A stretch of DNA of 64,000 nucleotides from Shouchella tritolerans (GTDB lineage Bacteria; Bacillota; Bacilli; Bacillales; Bacillaceae_D): the NCBI RefSeq assembly GCF_025770735.1, contig NZ_JAODPB010000004.1:124001-188000 (forward strand). Reading direction: 5' to 3'. The position numbers and the translations under genes are program-made. The notes under the pieces were generated by a model, which made no database searches, was not told the DNA's origin, and worked only from the letters and a program-made list of their open reading frames with translations. Shown piece by piece: positions 1 through 7,594 of this stretch; within the stretch, counting starts at the first letter, position 1, and every line of letters begins with the position of its first letter.

Positions 1-330
1 GTAAACTTCCAATTCTTCGGAAATCACATTGTCATCTTTCATTGTTAAAGGCACGAGATCGGTATAAGAAACCGTTTGAGTTGCAACGTCCGTTTTCGTG
101 TTATTGGTATACGAAAACCATACATTAATGTCATAGCTGCCATTGACTTCGACTGTATCCCCACGCTTTTTTGCACTGTACGTGTGATTAATAATCCAGC
201 AGCCGAGTATGCTTGACGGTGGCTCTGATGGACGGATATGATGTGTCGCTTCTGAAAATTTGCGCCCTTTGCCGCAGACAGCTTTCGTAATAATCTCGCG
301 ATAACTCGTTTCATTTTTTGAGTCAGCCAT
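1..330 (-). CDS. cotE: Spore coat morphogenetic protein CotE (N-terminal part, cut by window edge)
   Basis: CotE directs assembly of the outer layer of the spore coat in the mother cell. Reading the minus strand from the ATG at 330 gives 110 codons without a stop, beginning MADSKNETSYREIITKAV and containing GRKFSEATHII, SSILGCWIINH and YDINVWFSYTNNTKT, which line up well with the first 110 of about 180 residues of B. subtilis CotE. A GGGAGGT ribosome binding site lies 5 bases before the ATG. The acidic C-terminal tail falls outside the window. As in B. subtilis, the gene lies just downstream of ricA, but a terminator at 484-512 separates them. Identification is confident from sequence plus position. 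Confidence 0.93.
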   Translation of the reverse strand, partial: MADSKNETSYREIITKAVCGKGRKFSEATHHIRPSEPPSSILGCWIINHTYSAKKRGDTVEVNGSYDINVWFSYTNNTKTDVATQTVSYTDLVPLTMKDDNVISEELEVY

Positions 331-483
331 CGTGTACCTCCCATTTTTCATTTTGCCTATTGCAATAGACATTCGCCTTGTTTTTTACATTGCGCACATC
401 CGCTGATCATGTTGTGCAACGCCCCTACGCCTAGACGTTTCTATACCAAGCTATGAATCACTGACCCTGTTTAGACCTATAAA

Positions 484-512
484 ACAAAAACACGGCATTC
501 CTGCCGTGTTCA
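484..512 (-). terminator. Rho-independent terminator downstream of ricA
   Basis: On the minus strand AACACGGCA pairs with TGCCGTGTT around a short loop, followed by a run of T. It ends the miaB-ricA transcript before cotE. Confidence 0.85.
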
Positions 513-600
513 GACTGTAGACAAACGCTCGCATACGGGTCGTTTGCCTCACTTATATGCTTTAAAACTGTCGTTTGACATGCAAGAAAATGTTGCTCAT
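513..600 (-). repeat. Recurring intergenic element, copy A (5' of a terminator)
   Basis: On the minus strand this segment contains AAGCATAT, then GCGAGCGTTTGTCTACAG followed by TCTGAA, immediately before the terminator stem. The same arrangement recurs at about 27191-27260 (copy B, with AAGCATATGAGG and GCGAGCGTTTGTCTA) and in shortened form at about 32180-32200 (copy C, CGTTTGCCTACAGTCTG). Function unknown. Confidence 0.6.
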
Positions 601-690
601 AAACCCCCGTTCTATCCGCATCCTTCCCTCGCCTGCACTCATCGTCTGACAAGTGTGTTCGATCAGTCTGAGTGCAAAACAAAAAGCGTG

Positions 691-1110
691 TTAACATTGA
701 TGAAAGGGGCTTTTCGTCGTCGTTCCCCGCATGACATCGCCATCCATGGAACGAATTATTTCATCCGTAACCGTTTTAGACACCGTGTTCGTGATTAATT
801 GCAGCAATTCATTTACTTCGACTTGACTCCGTTTAAATTCCTGAACGAGAGGGATCTCATCAATTTGATCATGCAATTCATCAATTTTCGCTTCCACTTC
901 TTTTAACGCTTCCGTCTTTCCGTAATGCTTCAAATTAACGGCTTCTTTTTGGTAGCGTTTAATATCGCCAATCATTTCCTGGACGCGAAGATGTTCGTTG
1001 ATTTTCTTTTCTGCGCGCTTGAAAAAGTCAACTTCCTCTGTCCGGGCGAGCATATTTGCCAGTTCCTTTGCTTTGTCCTTGATTTCCTGTCTTGTATACA
1101 ACTTTGTCAT
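691..1110 (-). CDS. ricA: RicA/YmcA, subunit of the RNase Y-specificity (RicAFT) complex
   Basis: RicA (YmcA) works with YlbF and YaaT in a complex that steers RNase Y to selected operon mRNAs and that affects competence, sporulation and biofilm formation. The 139-residue product (B. subtilis about 143) begins [10 protein letters not shown] and carries the family sequence [16 protein letters not shown] followed by a helical region ending [13 protein letters not shown] single Cys is the C-terminal residue; in B. subtilis, Cys residues near this end contribute to Fe-S binding. The start is chosen at the ATG that overlaps the miaB stop (ATGA), with AGAGGTG upstream; a longer reading begins inside miaB. 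The product acts with rny, which lies 4 kb away in this window. Confidence 0.92.
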   Translation of the reverse strand: MTKLYTRQEIKDKAKELANMLARTEEVDFFKRAEKKINEHLRVQEMIGDIKRYQKEAVNLKHYGKTEALKEVEAKIDELHDQIDEIPLVQEFKRSQVEVNELLQLITNTVSKTVTDEIIRSMDGDVMRGTTTKSPFHQC

Positions 1111-2669
1111 TGTGCTTTCACCTCTGGCGCCGAAACGATTTCTCCATCTAATGACCATGTTTTCGCTTCTGTTATTTTTACATAGACAATTTCGCCAATT
1201 GCTGATTTCGGTCCGACAAAATTAACAAGCCGGTTTGTCCGAGTGCGCCCAGCAAGAACATCTGCATTTTTCTTGCTTTCCCCTTCTACGAGCACTTCAA
1301 CAATTTTGTCCTGATAATCCAAGTTGCGCTTGTTGGAAATATCGTTGACAAGGGCATTTAAGCGGGCCAACCGCTCTTTTTTCACAGCGATTGGGACGTT
1401 GTCTTCCATTCGAGCTGCCGGTGTGCCTTCACGAGGCGAATAAATATAGGTATACGCCGCATCAAATTGAATTTCTTCCACGAGAGAAAGCATGTCCTGA
1501 AATTGTTCTTCGGTTTCATTCGGGAAGCCAACAATTAAATCGGTTGTAAAGGAAGCATTCGGAATCGCTTGTTTAATCTTATTCGCCAGCGTAATGTATT
1601 GCTCCCGCGTATATTTGCGGCCCATCAGTTTAAGAATATCAGAGTTTCCATGCTGAACCGGCAAATGGATATGCTCAACAAGGTTTCCACCTTGGGCAAG
1701 CACTTCAATTAAATGGTCGTCAAAATCACGAGGGTGGCTTGTCGTAAACCGGACGCGCGGAATATCAATTTTATGAATTTCGTTCATCAGGTCGCCAAGC
1801 CGATAAGAGCCAGGCAAATCTTTGCCATAGGCGTTCACATTTTGGCCGAGCAGCGTTATTTCCTTGTACCCTTGGCGCGCCAAATCACGCACTTCGGCTA
1901 TAATGTCTTCAGGCAAGCGACTACGCTCTTTGCCTCGCGTATATGGGACGATGCAGTATGTGCAAAACTTATCACAGCCATACATAATGTTTACCCATGC
2001 TTGTGTTTTGTTTTTGCGAGAGCGCGGCATGTTTTCAACGATATCGCCTTCTTTGGACCACACTTCAATGACCATTTCTTTTCCGAAAATCGCATCCCGT
2101 AATAAATGGGGCAAACGATGAATGTTGTGTGTCCCGAAGATCAAATCAATGTGCTGGTGCTTTTCCATAATTTTGCCGACTACTGATTCTTCTTGTGACA
2201 TACAACCACATACGCCAATAATCAGTTCAGGCTTTTCCAACTTAAGCGGCTTTAAGTTGCCGATTTCGCCAAACACTTTGTTTTCCGCGTTTTCACGGAT
2301 AGCGCATGTGTTTAATAGAATGACATCAGCCTCTTCTGTTTCGTTTGTTTCTTCAAAGCCCATTCCGAGCAAAAGACCTGACATGTTTTCAGAATCATGG
2401 ACATTCATTTGGCAGCCGTAAGTCCGAATTAAAAATTTCTTCCCTGCGCCAAGGTTGGCAACATCTTCGGGGATCAAATTTTCGGGACGAAGCACTTGCA
2501 CGTCTTCACGCTTTCTCTTTCGCCCTGCTCGATAATTCGGCTGATCGTATATGGTAATTTCCCGGCCTTTTATTTTAATAATTTTTTTCTCGTCGTCTTC
2601 AGAAACAACGCGCGCATCGCTAAAATCGAAGTACTTGCTGTAATCTTTCGTCTTGTTTTGATCACTCAT
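1107..2669 (-). CDS. miaB: tRNA-2-methylthio-N6-dimethylallyladenosine synthase MiaB
   Basis: Radical-SAM methylthiotransferase that converts i6A37 to ms2i6A37 in tRNAs. The 520-residue product has the UPF0004 N-terminal domain with three cluster cysteines ([35 protein letters not shown]), the radical-SAM CxxxCxxC motif ([17 protein letters not shown]) and a C-terminal TRAM domain ([11 protein letters not shown]). Length is close to the B. subtilis protein (509). The ATG at 2669 with AAGGGG 8 bases upstream is preferred; an ATG 6 codons earlier is possible. Its TGA overlaps the ricA ATG, so the two are translationally coupled. In B. subtilis tdh-kbl lie between spoVS and miaB; here that interval holds tgl on the other strand. 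Confidence 0.97.
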   Translation of the reverse strand: MSDQNKTKDYSKYFDFSDARVVSEDDEKKIIKIKGREITIYDQPNYRAGRKRKREDVQVLRPENLIPEDVANLGAGKKFLIRTYGCQMNVHDSENMSGLLLGMGFEETNETEEADVILLNTCAIRENAENKVFGEIGNLKPLKLEKPELIIGVCGCMSQEESVVGKIMEKHQHIDLIFGTHNIHRLPHLLRDAIFGKEMVIEVWSKEGDIVENMPRSRKNKTQAWVNIMYGCDKFCTYCIVPYTRGKERSRLPEDIIAEVRDLARQGYKEITLLGQNVNAYGKDLPGSYRLGDLMNEIHKIDIPRVRFTTSHPRDFDDHLIEVLAQGGNLVEHIHLPVQHGNSDILKLMGRKYTREQYITLANKIKQAIPNASFTTDLIVGFPNETEEQFQDMLSLVEEIQFDAAYTYIYSPREGTPAARMEDNVPIAVKKERLARLNALVNDISNKRNLDYQDKIVEVLVEGESKKNADVLAGRTRTNRLVNFVGPKSAIGEIVYVKITEAKTWSLDGEIVSAPEVKAQ

Positions 2670-2867
2670 TGTAAAATCCCCTTCCATGCAAACAAAACGT
2701 TCCTCCCATATTATACGTGTCTCATCCTTAGAAAACAATGGAACAGAGCCGATTCGCGGCAATCTTCATTGAAAACAACGCTAGCGTTATCTCTAGCTAT
2801 AAAAATGAGGGCTGTAAGGCCCTTTTGACGCATAGGTTTTAATAATCGTATAAAGGGAGCTGGTCCA

Positions 2868-3674
2868 ATGATTGAAATTGCAGGAAAGCCGTTGCACACC
2901 ATACCGAGCCACGGTTTATCTCAAGCGGAACGCGCCATTCTAACAAGTTTGCTTGAAAGCGAGGCTACTTACCGCTACCAATCCGTTGATGAACTCAGCT
3001 TTGAGGTTGCTTTGCGCTTACATACGGTCGAAGCGTCAATCGCCATGTTTCATAGTGGTGCCTCATTCGAGTCCTTTCAACAGTCCTTTTGCAATCCCCG
3101 CTTTTGGCAGCGGATGCCTAATGGCGCCTTCCAGTTAAAACCTTCCATTAGGCCGTCTGATGCCATCAACGATATCTTTTTAAATGGTAGAGCCTACGGA
3201 TTTGAATGCGCCACTGCGATTATCATTCTCTTTTATAAGGCGGTGCTAGACTCGATTGACCGTCCTTCGTTTGACCGGTTGTTCCAAGGGCTTTATTTGT
3301 ATTCATGGGAACATGACGAAGACTTGCAGCTAGTGACGAGAAAAGGGACCGATTATTGTATTGGCGACTGCGTTTACTTTGACAATCCCGATTTTGCCCC
3401 GTACAATTCCGTCTGGCGCGGCGAAAACGCGATTAAGCTTGATCGTGACTTGTACTTTGGCCATGGGATTGGGATTCAAACGAGCGCAGAAATCATCCGC
3501 CTTCTAAACGAGCAACGCATCCCAGGCTCGCAAACGTCCGCTTACTTGCTCGACCAAGTAACACGCCTTAACTTTAAATTGGTACGTACTTTTTCCGATA
3601 CTGGCTACACGCCACGTACAGGGCTTTTGGATGCGATCGTCGTGGAAATGGGTGATCGTATCCACTTTTACTAA
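2868..3674 (+). CDS. tgl: Spore protein-glutamine gamma-glutamyltransferase (transglutaminase) Tgl
   Basis: Tgl makes gamma-glutamyl-lysine isopeptide bonds that cross-link spore coat proteins. The 268-residue product (B. subtilis 245) matches the family throughout: the hydrophobic stretch RAYGFECATAIII holds the catalytic Cys114 next to a conserved Glu, followed by YSWEHDEDLQL, GDCVYFDNPDF, VWRGENAIKL and FGHGIGI, then SAYLLDQVTRL. The C-terminus is about 20 residues longer than in B. subtilis. GGGAG lies 8 bases before the ATG. It is the only gene on the plus strand in this window and lies between miaB and spoVS, divergent from miaB and convergent with spoVS. Mother-cell expression is expected from the family, but I did not find a clear SigK promoter. 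Confidence 0.93.
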   Translation: MIEIAGKPLHTIPSHGLSQAERAILTSLLESEATYRYQSVDELSFEVALRLHTVEASIAMFHSGASFESFQQSFCNPRFWQRMPNGAFQLKPSIRPSDAINDIFLNGRAYGFECATAIIILFYKAVLDSIDRPSFDRLFQGLYLYSWEHDEDLQLVTRKGTDYCIGDCVYFDNPDFAPYNSVWRGENAIKLDRDLYFGHGIGIQTSAEIIRLLNEQRIPGSQTSAYLLDQVTRLNFKLVRTFSDTGYTPRTGLLDAIVVEMGDRIHFY

Positions 3675-3679
3675 AAGCA

Positions 3680-3721
3680 AAACAGGCTGCTGCACGTGTT
3701 ATTCATGCAGCAGCCTGTTTT
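3680..3721. terminator. Bidirectional terminator between tgl and spoVS
   Basis: AAAACAGGCTGCTGCA pairs with TGCAGCAGCCTGTTTT around an 11-base loop. T runs on both strands let it end tgl (plus) and spoVS (minus); it reaches the spoVS stop codon. Confidence 0.9.
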
Positions 3722-3983
3722 AGCTACGAGGTTCTATAATCAGCTTAATGGCCGTTCGCTCTTCTCCGTCAATATGGATGTCTGTAAACGCGGGAATGCA
3801 GACCAAGTCGATTCCACTGGGAGCAACGAAACCTCTGGCAATCGCAATCGCTTTGATGGACTGGTTTAACGCTCCTGCGCCAATCGCCTGTATTTCTGCG
3901 GCTCCTCGTTCCCGGATGACACCGGCGAGCGCGCCTGCAACAGAATTTGGTGTAGATTTTGCTGAAACCTTTAAGACTTCCAT
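3720..3983 (-). CDS. spoVS: Stage V sporulation protein S (SpoVS)
   Basis: Small Alba-fold protein needed for spore coat assembly and efficient progress through stage V; it also affects septation in B. subtilis. The 87-residue product MEVLKVSAKSTPNSVAGALA is nearly invariant across Bacillaceae (86 residues in B. subtilis). GAGGAGGGG precedes the ATG. It follows ymdB on the same strand after a 135-base gap. B. subtilis spoVS is SigH-controlled; no SigH promoter was confidently read here. Confidence 0.97.
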   Translation of the reverse strand: MEVLKVSAKSTPNSVAGALAGVIRERGAAEIQAIGAGALNQSIKAIAIARGFVAPSGIDLVCIPAFTDIHIDGEERTAIKLIIEPRS

Positions 3984-4118
3984 TTCTACCCCTCCTCAAA
4001 TAAAATAAAGCGGGCTGGTTCGATCGTTGTCTCCTCAAGCTGTCAATTAACAGGCCAACGCCTTATCACATGTCTATTGAAGAAATAGGAGGGATATGCC
4101 TCGTGAACACAAAATTGT

Positions 4119-4916
4119 CTACATTTCCATAAACGGGCGCTCATCGGAAAAGGAAAGGCGCTCAATTTTCGCTGCTTTTCCGGTACGGTCATCGATATCA
4201 ATCACAACACCGTTTAATTGTTTGCGACCTTCAGCCACTTCAAAACGCGCAGGCAAATTCGTCAGAAACCGGTACAGCACCGCTTCTTTTTCCATGCCAA
4301 GAATGCCGTCTAAAGGGCCAGTCATGCCAACATCAGACAAATAGGCGGTCCCTTTTGGCAAAATCCGCTCATCTGCTGTTTGCACATGTGTGTGTGTGCC
4401 GATCACTGCACTGACGCGCCCATCTAAATGCCAGCCCATCGCTTGCTTTTCGCTCGTCGTTTCTGCGTGAAAATCGACAAATATGCAATCAGCTTCGGCG
4501 CCAATTTCCTCTAAAATCCCATCGACTGTACGGAAAGGGCAATCAGCTGGATTCATGAACGTCCGTCCTAGCAAATTGATGACGGCCACATTTAATTGGT
4601 TGACTTTCATCACCCGGAAGCCGACCCCAGGCGTGTTCGGAGGCAAGTTGGCTGGCCGTACAAGCCATTTCGCGTCTTCAATGAAATCAAAAATTTCCCG
4701 TTTATCCCAAGCATGGTTTCCGAGTGTCACCATTTGCGCACCTAAATCAAGAAAACCTTTATATATTTTTTCTGTAATCCCTTTACCGTGTGCCGCATTT
4801 TCGCCATTTATGACCGTGACGGTCGGCTTGTAATGCTGTTTCAAGCGTTTCAAATGCGTTTCTACCATGTCGCGGCCAGGAGAGCCGACAACGTCACCAA
4901 TAAATAAAATCCTCAA
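4119..4916 (-). CDS. ymdB: YmdB, metallophosphoesterase/cyclic-nucleotide phosphodiesterase
   Basis: Calcineurin-like phosphodiesterase active on 2',3'- and 3',5'-cyclic nucleotides, required in B. subtilis for the switch to biofilm and nanotube formation. The 265-residue product (B. subtilis 264) has all metal-site motifs: LFIGDVVGSPGRDM, VINGENAAHGKG, LGNHAWD, VDFHAETTSEK and GTHTHVQTADE. A TTG start at 4916, 6 bases after GAGGG, gives the expected N-terminus (L/M)RILFIGDVVG. It lies directly downstream of rny, as in other Bacillaceae, but a strong terminator at the rny stop separates them. Confidence 0.94.
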   Translation of the reverse strand: MRILFIGDVVGSPGRDMVETHLKRLKQHYKPTVTVINGENAAHGKGITEKIYKGFLDLGAQMVTLGNHAWDKREIFDFIEDAKWLVRPANLPPNTPGVGFRVMKVNQLNVAVINLLGRTFMNPADCPFRTVDGILEEIGAEADCIFVDFHAETTSEKQAMGWHLDGRVSAVIGTHTHVQTADERILPKGTAYLSDVGMTGPLDGILGMEKEAVLYRFLTNLPARFEVAEGRKQLNGVVIDIDDRTGKAAKIERLSFSDERPFMEM

Positions 4917-4944
4917 GGGGATCCCTCTTTTCCAAACAAATTTC

Positions 4945-4977
4945 AAAAAAATAAAGTGGCTTTCGCCACTTTATTTT
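4945..4977 (-). terminator. Strong terminator at the 3' end of rny
   Basis: A 13-bp stem (AAAATAAAGTGGC with GCCACTTTATTTT) capped by a GAAA tetraloop and followed by seven T on the minus strand. The stem overlaps the rny stop codon. Confidence 0.92.
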
Positions 4978-6548
4978 GCGTATTCCACAGCACGTGTTTC
5001 GCGAATGACAGTCACTCGAATATGACCTGGGTAATCAAGCTCTTGCTCAATTTTTTTCGTTATGTCACGCGCTAGTTTATGGGCCAATGCATCGTCGACG
5101 ACATCTGGCCGAACCATGATCCGCACTTCACGCCCAGCTTGAATGGCAAACGTTTTTTCAACGCCATCAAACGACTCAGAAATCTCCTCGAGCTTTTCAA
5201 GGCGGCGTATATACGTTTCAAGTGTTTCCCGTCTTGCGCCGGGACGAGCAGCAGACAATGCATCAGCGGCAGCAACAAGCGTCGAAATAATCGACGTGGA
5301 CTCGGTGTCGCCATGATGCGAAGCAATTGCATTAATGACAACAGGATGCTCCTTATATTTTGTCGCAAGCTCGACGCCAATTTCAACGTGGCTGCCTTCA
5401 ACTTCATGGTCAATCGCCTTGCCGATATCATGCAAAAGGCCTGCACGTTTTGCTAGCTTCACATCTTCACCAAGCTCTGCCGCCATAATCCCTGCTAGAT
5501 GGGCTACTTCCATCGAATGCTTTAAGACATTCTGGCCATAGCTTGTACGGAAGCGCAGCCTGCCCAAAATTTTGATCAGATCAGGGTGGAGGCCGTGTAC
5601 GCCAACTTCAAATGTCGTCTGCTCGCCGTACTCGCGAATCGTTTCGTCGACCTCACGCCGCGATTTATCCACCATTTCTTCAATCCGGGCAGGATGAATC
5701 CGTCCGTCTTGGACAAGTTTCTCCAGAGCTGAACGGGCAATTTCGCGACGAATTGGATCAAATCCTGATAAAATGACCGCTTCCGGCGTATCGTCAATAA
5801 TTAAATCGATCCCCGTCAACGTTTCTAACGCGCGAATATTCCGCCCTTCACGGCCGATAATGCGCCCTTTCATTTCATCATTAGGCAAATTGACAACAGA
5901 GACCGTCGTCTCGGCCACGTGGTCAGCTGAGCAACGCTGAATGGCAAGAGACAAAATTTCTTTCGAGCGTTTATCTGCCGTTTCCTTTGCCTCGGCTGTT
6001 TTTTCTTTAATCAAAAGAGCCGTTTCATGGGCAATTTCTTGTTCAACCTCTTGTCGGATGATCATTCGGGCTTCTTCCCGTGACAATCCGGATACTCGTT
6101 CCAGTTCCTGTTTTTGTTCAACAAGCAACTGGCTCATTTTACTTTCCATCTCTTCAACTTGTCGTTGTTTTTTGGCGAGAGATTCCTCCCGTTTTTCTAA
6201 CGATTCTTCTTTTTTATCGAGAGTTTCGCTTTTGCGGTCGAGAATCTCTTCTTTTTGGACCAAACGATGCTCTTGTTTCTGAATCTCATTTCTTCGCTCA
6301 CGAACCTCACGCTCGGCGTCACTACGAAGCTTATGGACTTCGTCTTTCACTTCCAAAATCGCTTCTTTTTTATTCGTTTCTGCTTCGCGCTTGGCGTCAT
6401 CAATCATTTGCTTTGCTGCGTGTTCCGCACTTGATATTTTCGCTTCAGCGACTGATTTTCGAACAAGATATCCAACAACTGCAAAAACTACAGAGAAAGC
6501 AAGTACAATGAGGCAGAGAACCAAGAGACTCAACGTATAACTTGGCAT
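4971..6548 (-). CDS. rny: Ribonuclease Y
   Basis: Membrane-anchored endoribonuclease that starts bulk mRNA decay and processes riboswitch and operon RNAs. The 525-residue product (B. subtilis 520) has an N-terminal transmembrane helix ([17 protein letters not shown]), a coiled coil at about 35-200, a KH domain with [15 protein letters not shown], and an HD domain with the HD pair in [13 protein letters not shown] plus ASHHGD. The ATG at 6548 follows GGGAGGTG by 5 bases. B. subtilis also has rny close to recA, but here a four-gene nuclease/ATPase cassette separates them. Its cofactor RicA is encoded at 0.7-1.1 kb. Confidence 0.98.
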   Translation of the reverse strand: MPSYTLSLLVLCLIVLAFSVVFAVVGYLVRKSVAEAKISSAEHAAKQMIDDAKREAETNKKEAILEVKDEVHKLRSDAEREVRERRNEIQKQEHRLVQKEEILDRKSETLDKKEESLEKREESLAKKQRQVEEMESKMSQLLVEQKQELERVSGLSREEARMIIRQEVEQEIAHETALLIKEKTAEAKETADKRSKEILSLAIQRCSADHVAETTVSVVNLPNDEMKGRIIGREGRNIRALETLTGIDLIIDDTPEAVILSGFDPIRREIARSALEKLVQDGRIHPARIEEMVDKSRREVDETIREYGEQTTFEVGVHGLHPDLIKILGRLRFRTSYGQNVLKHSMEVAHLAGIMAAELGEDVKLAKRAGLLHDIGKAIDHEVEGSHVEIGVELATKYKEHPVVINAIASHHGDTESTSIISTLVAAADALSAARPGARRETLETYIRRLEKLEEISESFDGVEKTFAIQAGREVRIMVRPDVVDDALAHKLARDITKKIEQELDYPGHIRVTVIRETRAVEYAK

Positions 6549-6687
6549 CGTTTCACCTCCCTTGCTATCCAATTGTTGGTTTTAACGGTGCATTCACGTT
6601 TGCTAAATTACAGGTCAAACTTACATAAAATACAGCCTTTTTTACACACTGTATCATTTCTTATTCTACGCTCAGTCGCAGGCGATG

Positions 6688-7350
6688 TCAAGGTTTGGAA
6701 ATCTCTTCTATTTGGCTAAGTCCATCGCGAATGGACACTGAAAAGGCTTTGTCGCCTGATTCGGCTAAGTGATGGTTATGGGTAATCATTATGATTTGCC
6801 TGCCAAACATCGTTGCTAGCGATTTTAAAAATTCGTATAAGTAATGGGTATACTCCCCTGACACATGCTTGCCTGGCTCATCAAGCAACAGCGGCCCAGC
6901 CTGGCGCGGCTGTGTCGTTTCCATCAAGGCAACGCGAAGCGCCAATGTCACAATATCCACGACACCGCCGCCTCTGGCGTCCTGGGGCTTCGTCTTCACA
7001 CGAATGCCTTCATAATCAGAAATGACGTACATGTCCGCAACTGCACGGTTGCCGTGCTCTTCTAATTCGATTTCAAATGAGACAAGCGGTCCAAATACGT
7101 ACTGGAGCGCATTTGTCACCAACGTCTCCATTTGCTGTTTGGCTTGCTCCCTGGCATATTCCGCTGATTGTTGCAAAAGAACACGCGCCTTTTCGTACGT
7201 ATCGATCGTGTCTTCCATATGAACAAGTTCCGCTTCAGCCGCTTCAAGTCGTTCTTGCAACATCCGCTTCTTTTCATCAAGGCGCATCCATTGGTCTCTC
7301 GCTTGCTGGAGGGCGTTTTCTAACTGCTCCAGCTCCCGTTCACTGCTCAC
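6688..7350 (-). CDS. C-terminal ATPase half of a split Rad50/SbcC-like protein
   Basis: The 220-residue product has an N-terminal coiled coil (about 1-78), then the C-lobe of an SMC/Rad50-type ATPase: an ABC signature-like DARGGGVVDIVTLALR (124-139), Walker B PLLLDEP (153-159), a D-loop-like GKHVS, and an H-loop in MITHNHHL (His191). It lacks a Walker A, so it needs the partner encoded at 7591-9027 to form a nucleotide site. A GTG start at 7350 has AAAGGAG 10 bases upstream and overlaps the stop of the preceding small gene by 11 bases, which argues for coupling rather than a frameshift. It is the last gene of the nuclease operon, upstream of rny. The motifs are clear; the cellular role is inferred. 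Confidence 0.8.
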   Translation of the reverse strand: MSSERELEQLENALQQARDQWMRLDEKKRMLQERLEAAEAELVHMEDTIDTYEKARVLLQQSAEYAREQAKQQMETLVTNALQYVFGPLVSFEIELEEHGNRAVADMYVISDYEGIRVKTKPQDARGGGVVDIVTLALRVALMETTQPRQAGPLLLDEPGKHVSGEYTHYLYEFLKSLATMFGRQIIMITHNHHLAESGDKAFSVSIRDGLSQIEEISKP

Positions 7351-7594
7351 GGCTAACAAGCTCCTTTGGAATAAGGGACCATGCTTCATCCATTGAACGT
7401 GTGATGCTGTCTTCTAAACGTTGAATCTCTTGTTCAAGCTCCTCTGGCTTCACGCCAAGTTCCTCTAATTCACCTAACAGCCGTTGCTTTTGATTCTCTA
7501 ACTCTTCAAGCTTTGCTTCAGCCCGGTAGCGGACGTCTTTTGCCTTTTCAATAGCTTGTTTCATTTTTTCCAAATCTTGTTCGACACTGTTCAT
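7340..7594 (-). CDS. Small coiled-coil protein between the two halves of the split Rad50-like ATPase
   Basis: The 84-residue product is almost entirely heptad-type charged helix (DLEKMKQAIEKAKD, AKLEELENQKQRLLGELEEL), with one predicted turn at GVKPEEL and a final helix. It has no catalytic motif and I recognise no named family. The ATG overlaps the stop of the N-terminal ATPase gene (ATGA), with GGAGGGGAG 8 bases upstream; its own end overlaps the start of the C-terminal ATPase gene. By position it may form part of the returning arm of the coiled coil or be a bridging subunit. That is inference. Confidence 0.7.
   Translation of the reverse strand: MNSVEQDLEKMKQAIEKAKDVRYRAEAKLEELENQKQRLLGELEELGVKPEELEQEIQRLEDSITRSMDEAWSLIPKELVSREQ

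Larger units (their letters stand above)
331..690. other. Intergenic stretch between ricA and cotE
   Basis: This 360-base gap holds, in the direction of minus-strand transcription, the 3' region of ricA with a recurring intergenic element (513-600), a rho-independent terminator (484-512), and about 150 bases that should contain the sporulation promoter(s) of cotE. I could not pick a convincing SigE or SigK promoter by eye. No gene longer than about 20 codons with a credible start was found. Confidence 0.7.

Noticed and set aside
45-344. 99-codon frame on the minus strand overlapping cotE
   Set aside because: It is out of frame with cotE, which is strongly supported by similarity and a ribosome site; the basic translation looks like a shadow.
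357-410. 17-codon frame upstream of cotE encoding a Cys-rich peptide (MISGCAQCKKQGECLLQ)
   Set aside because: CxxC plus a further Cys is suggestive, but there is no ribosome site at a proper distance and the length is within chance. Conservation would have to be shown.
6688-7594. The small coiled-coil gene and the C-terminal ATPase gene as one frameshifted gene
   Set aside because: Each has a well-placed ribosome site (GGAGGGGAG before the first, AAAGGAG 10 bases before the GTG of the second) and the overlaps are of the translational-coupling type, so separate genes are more likely.
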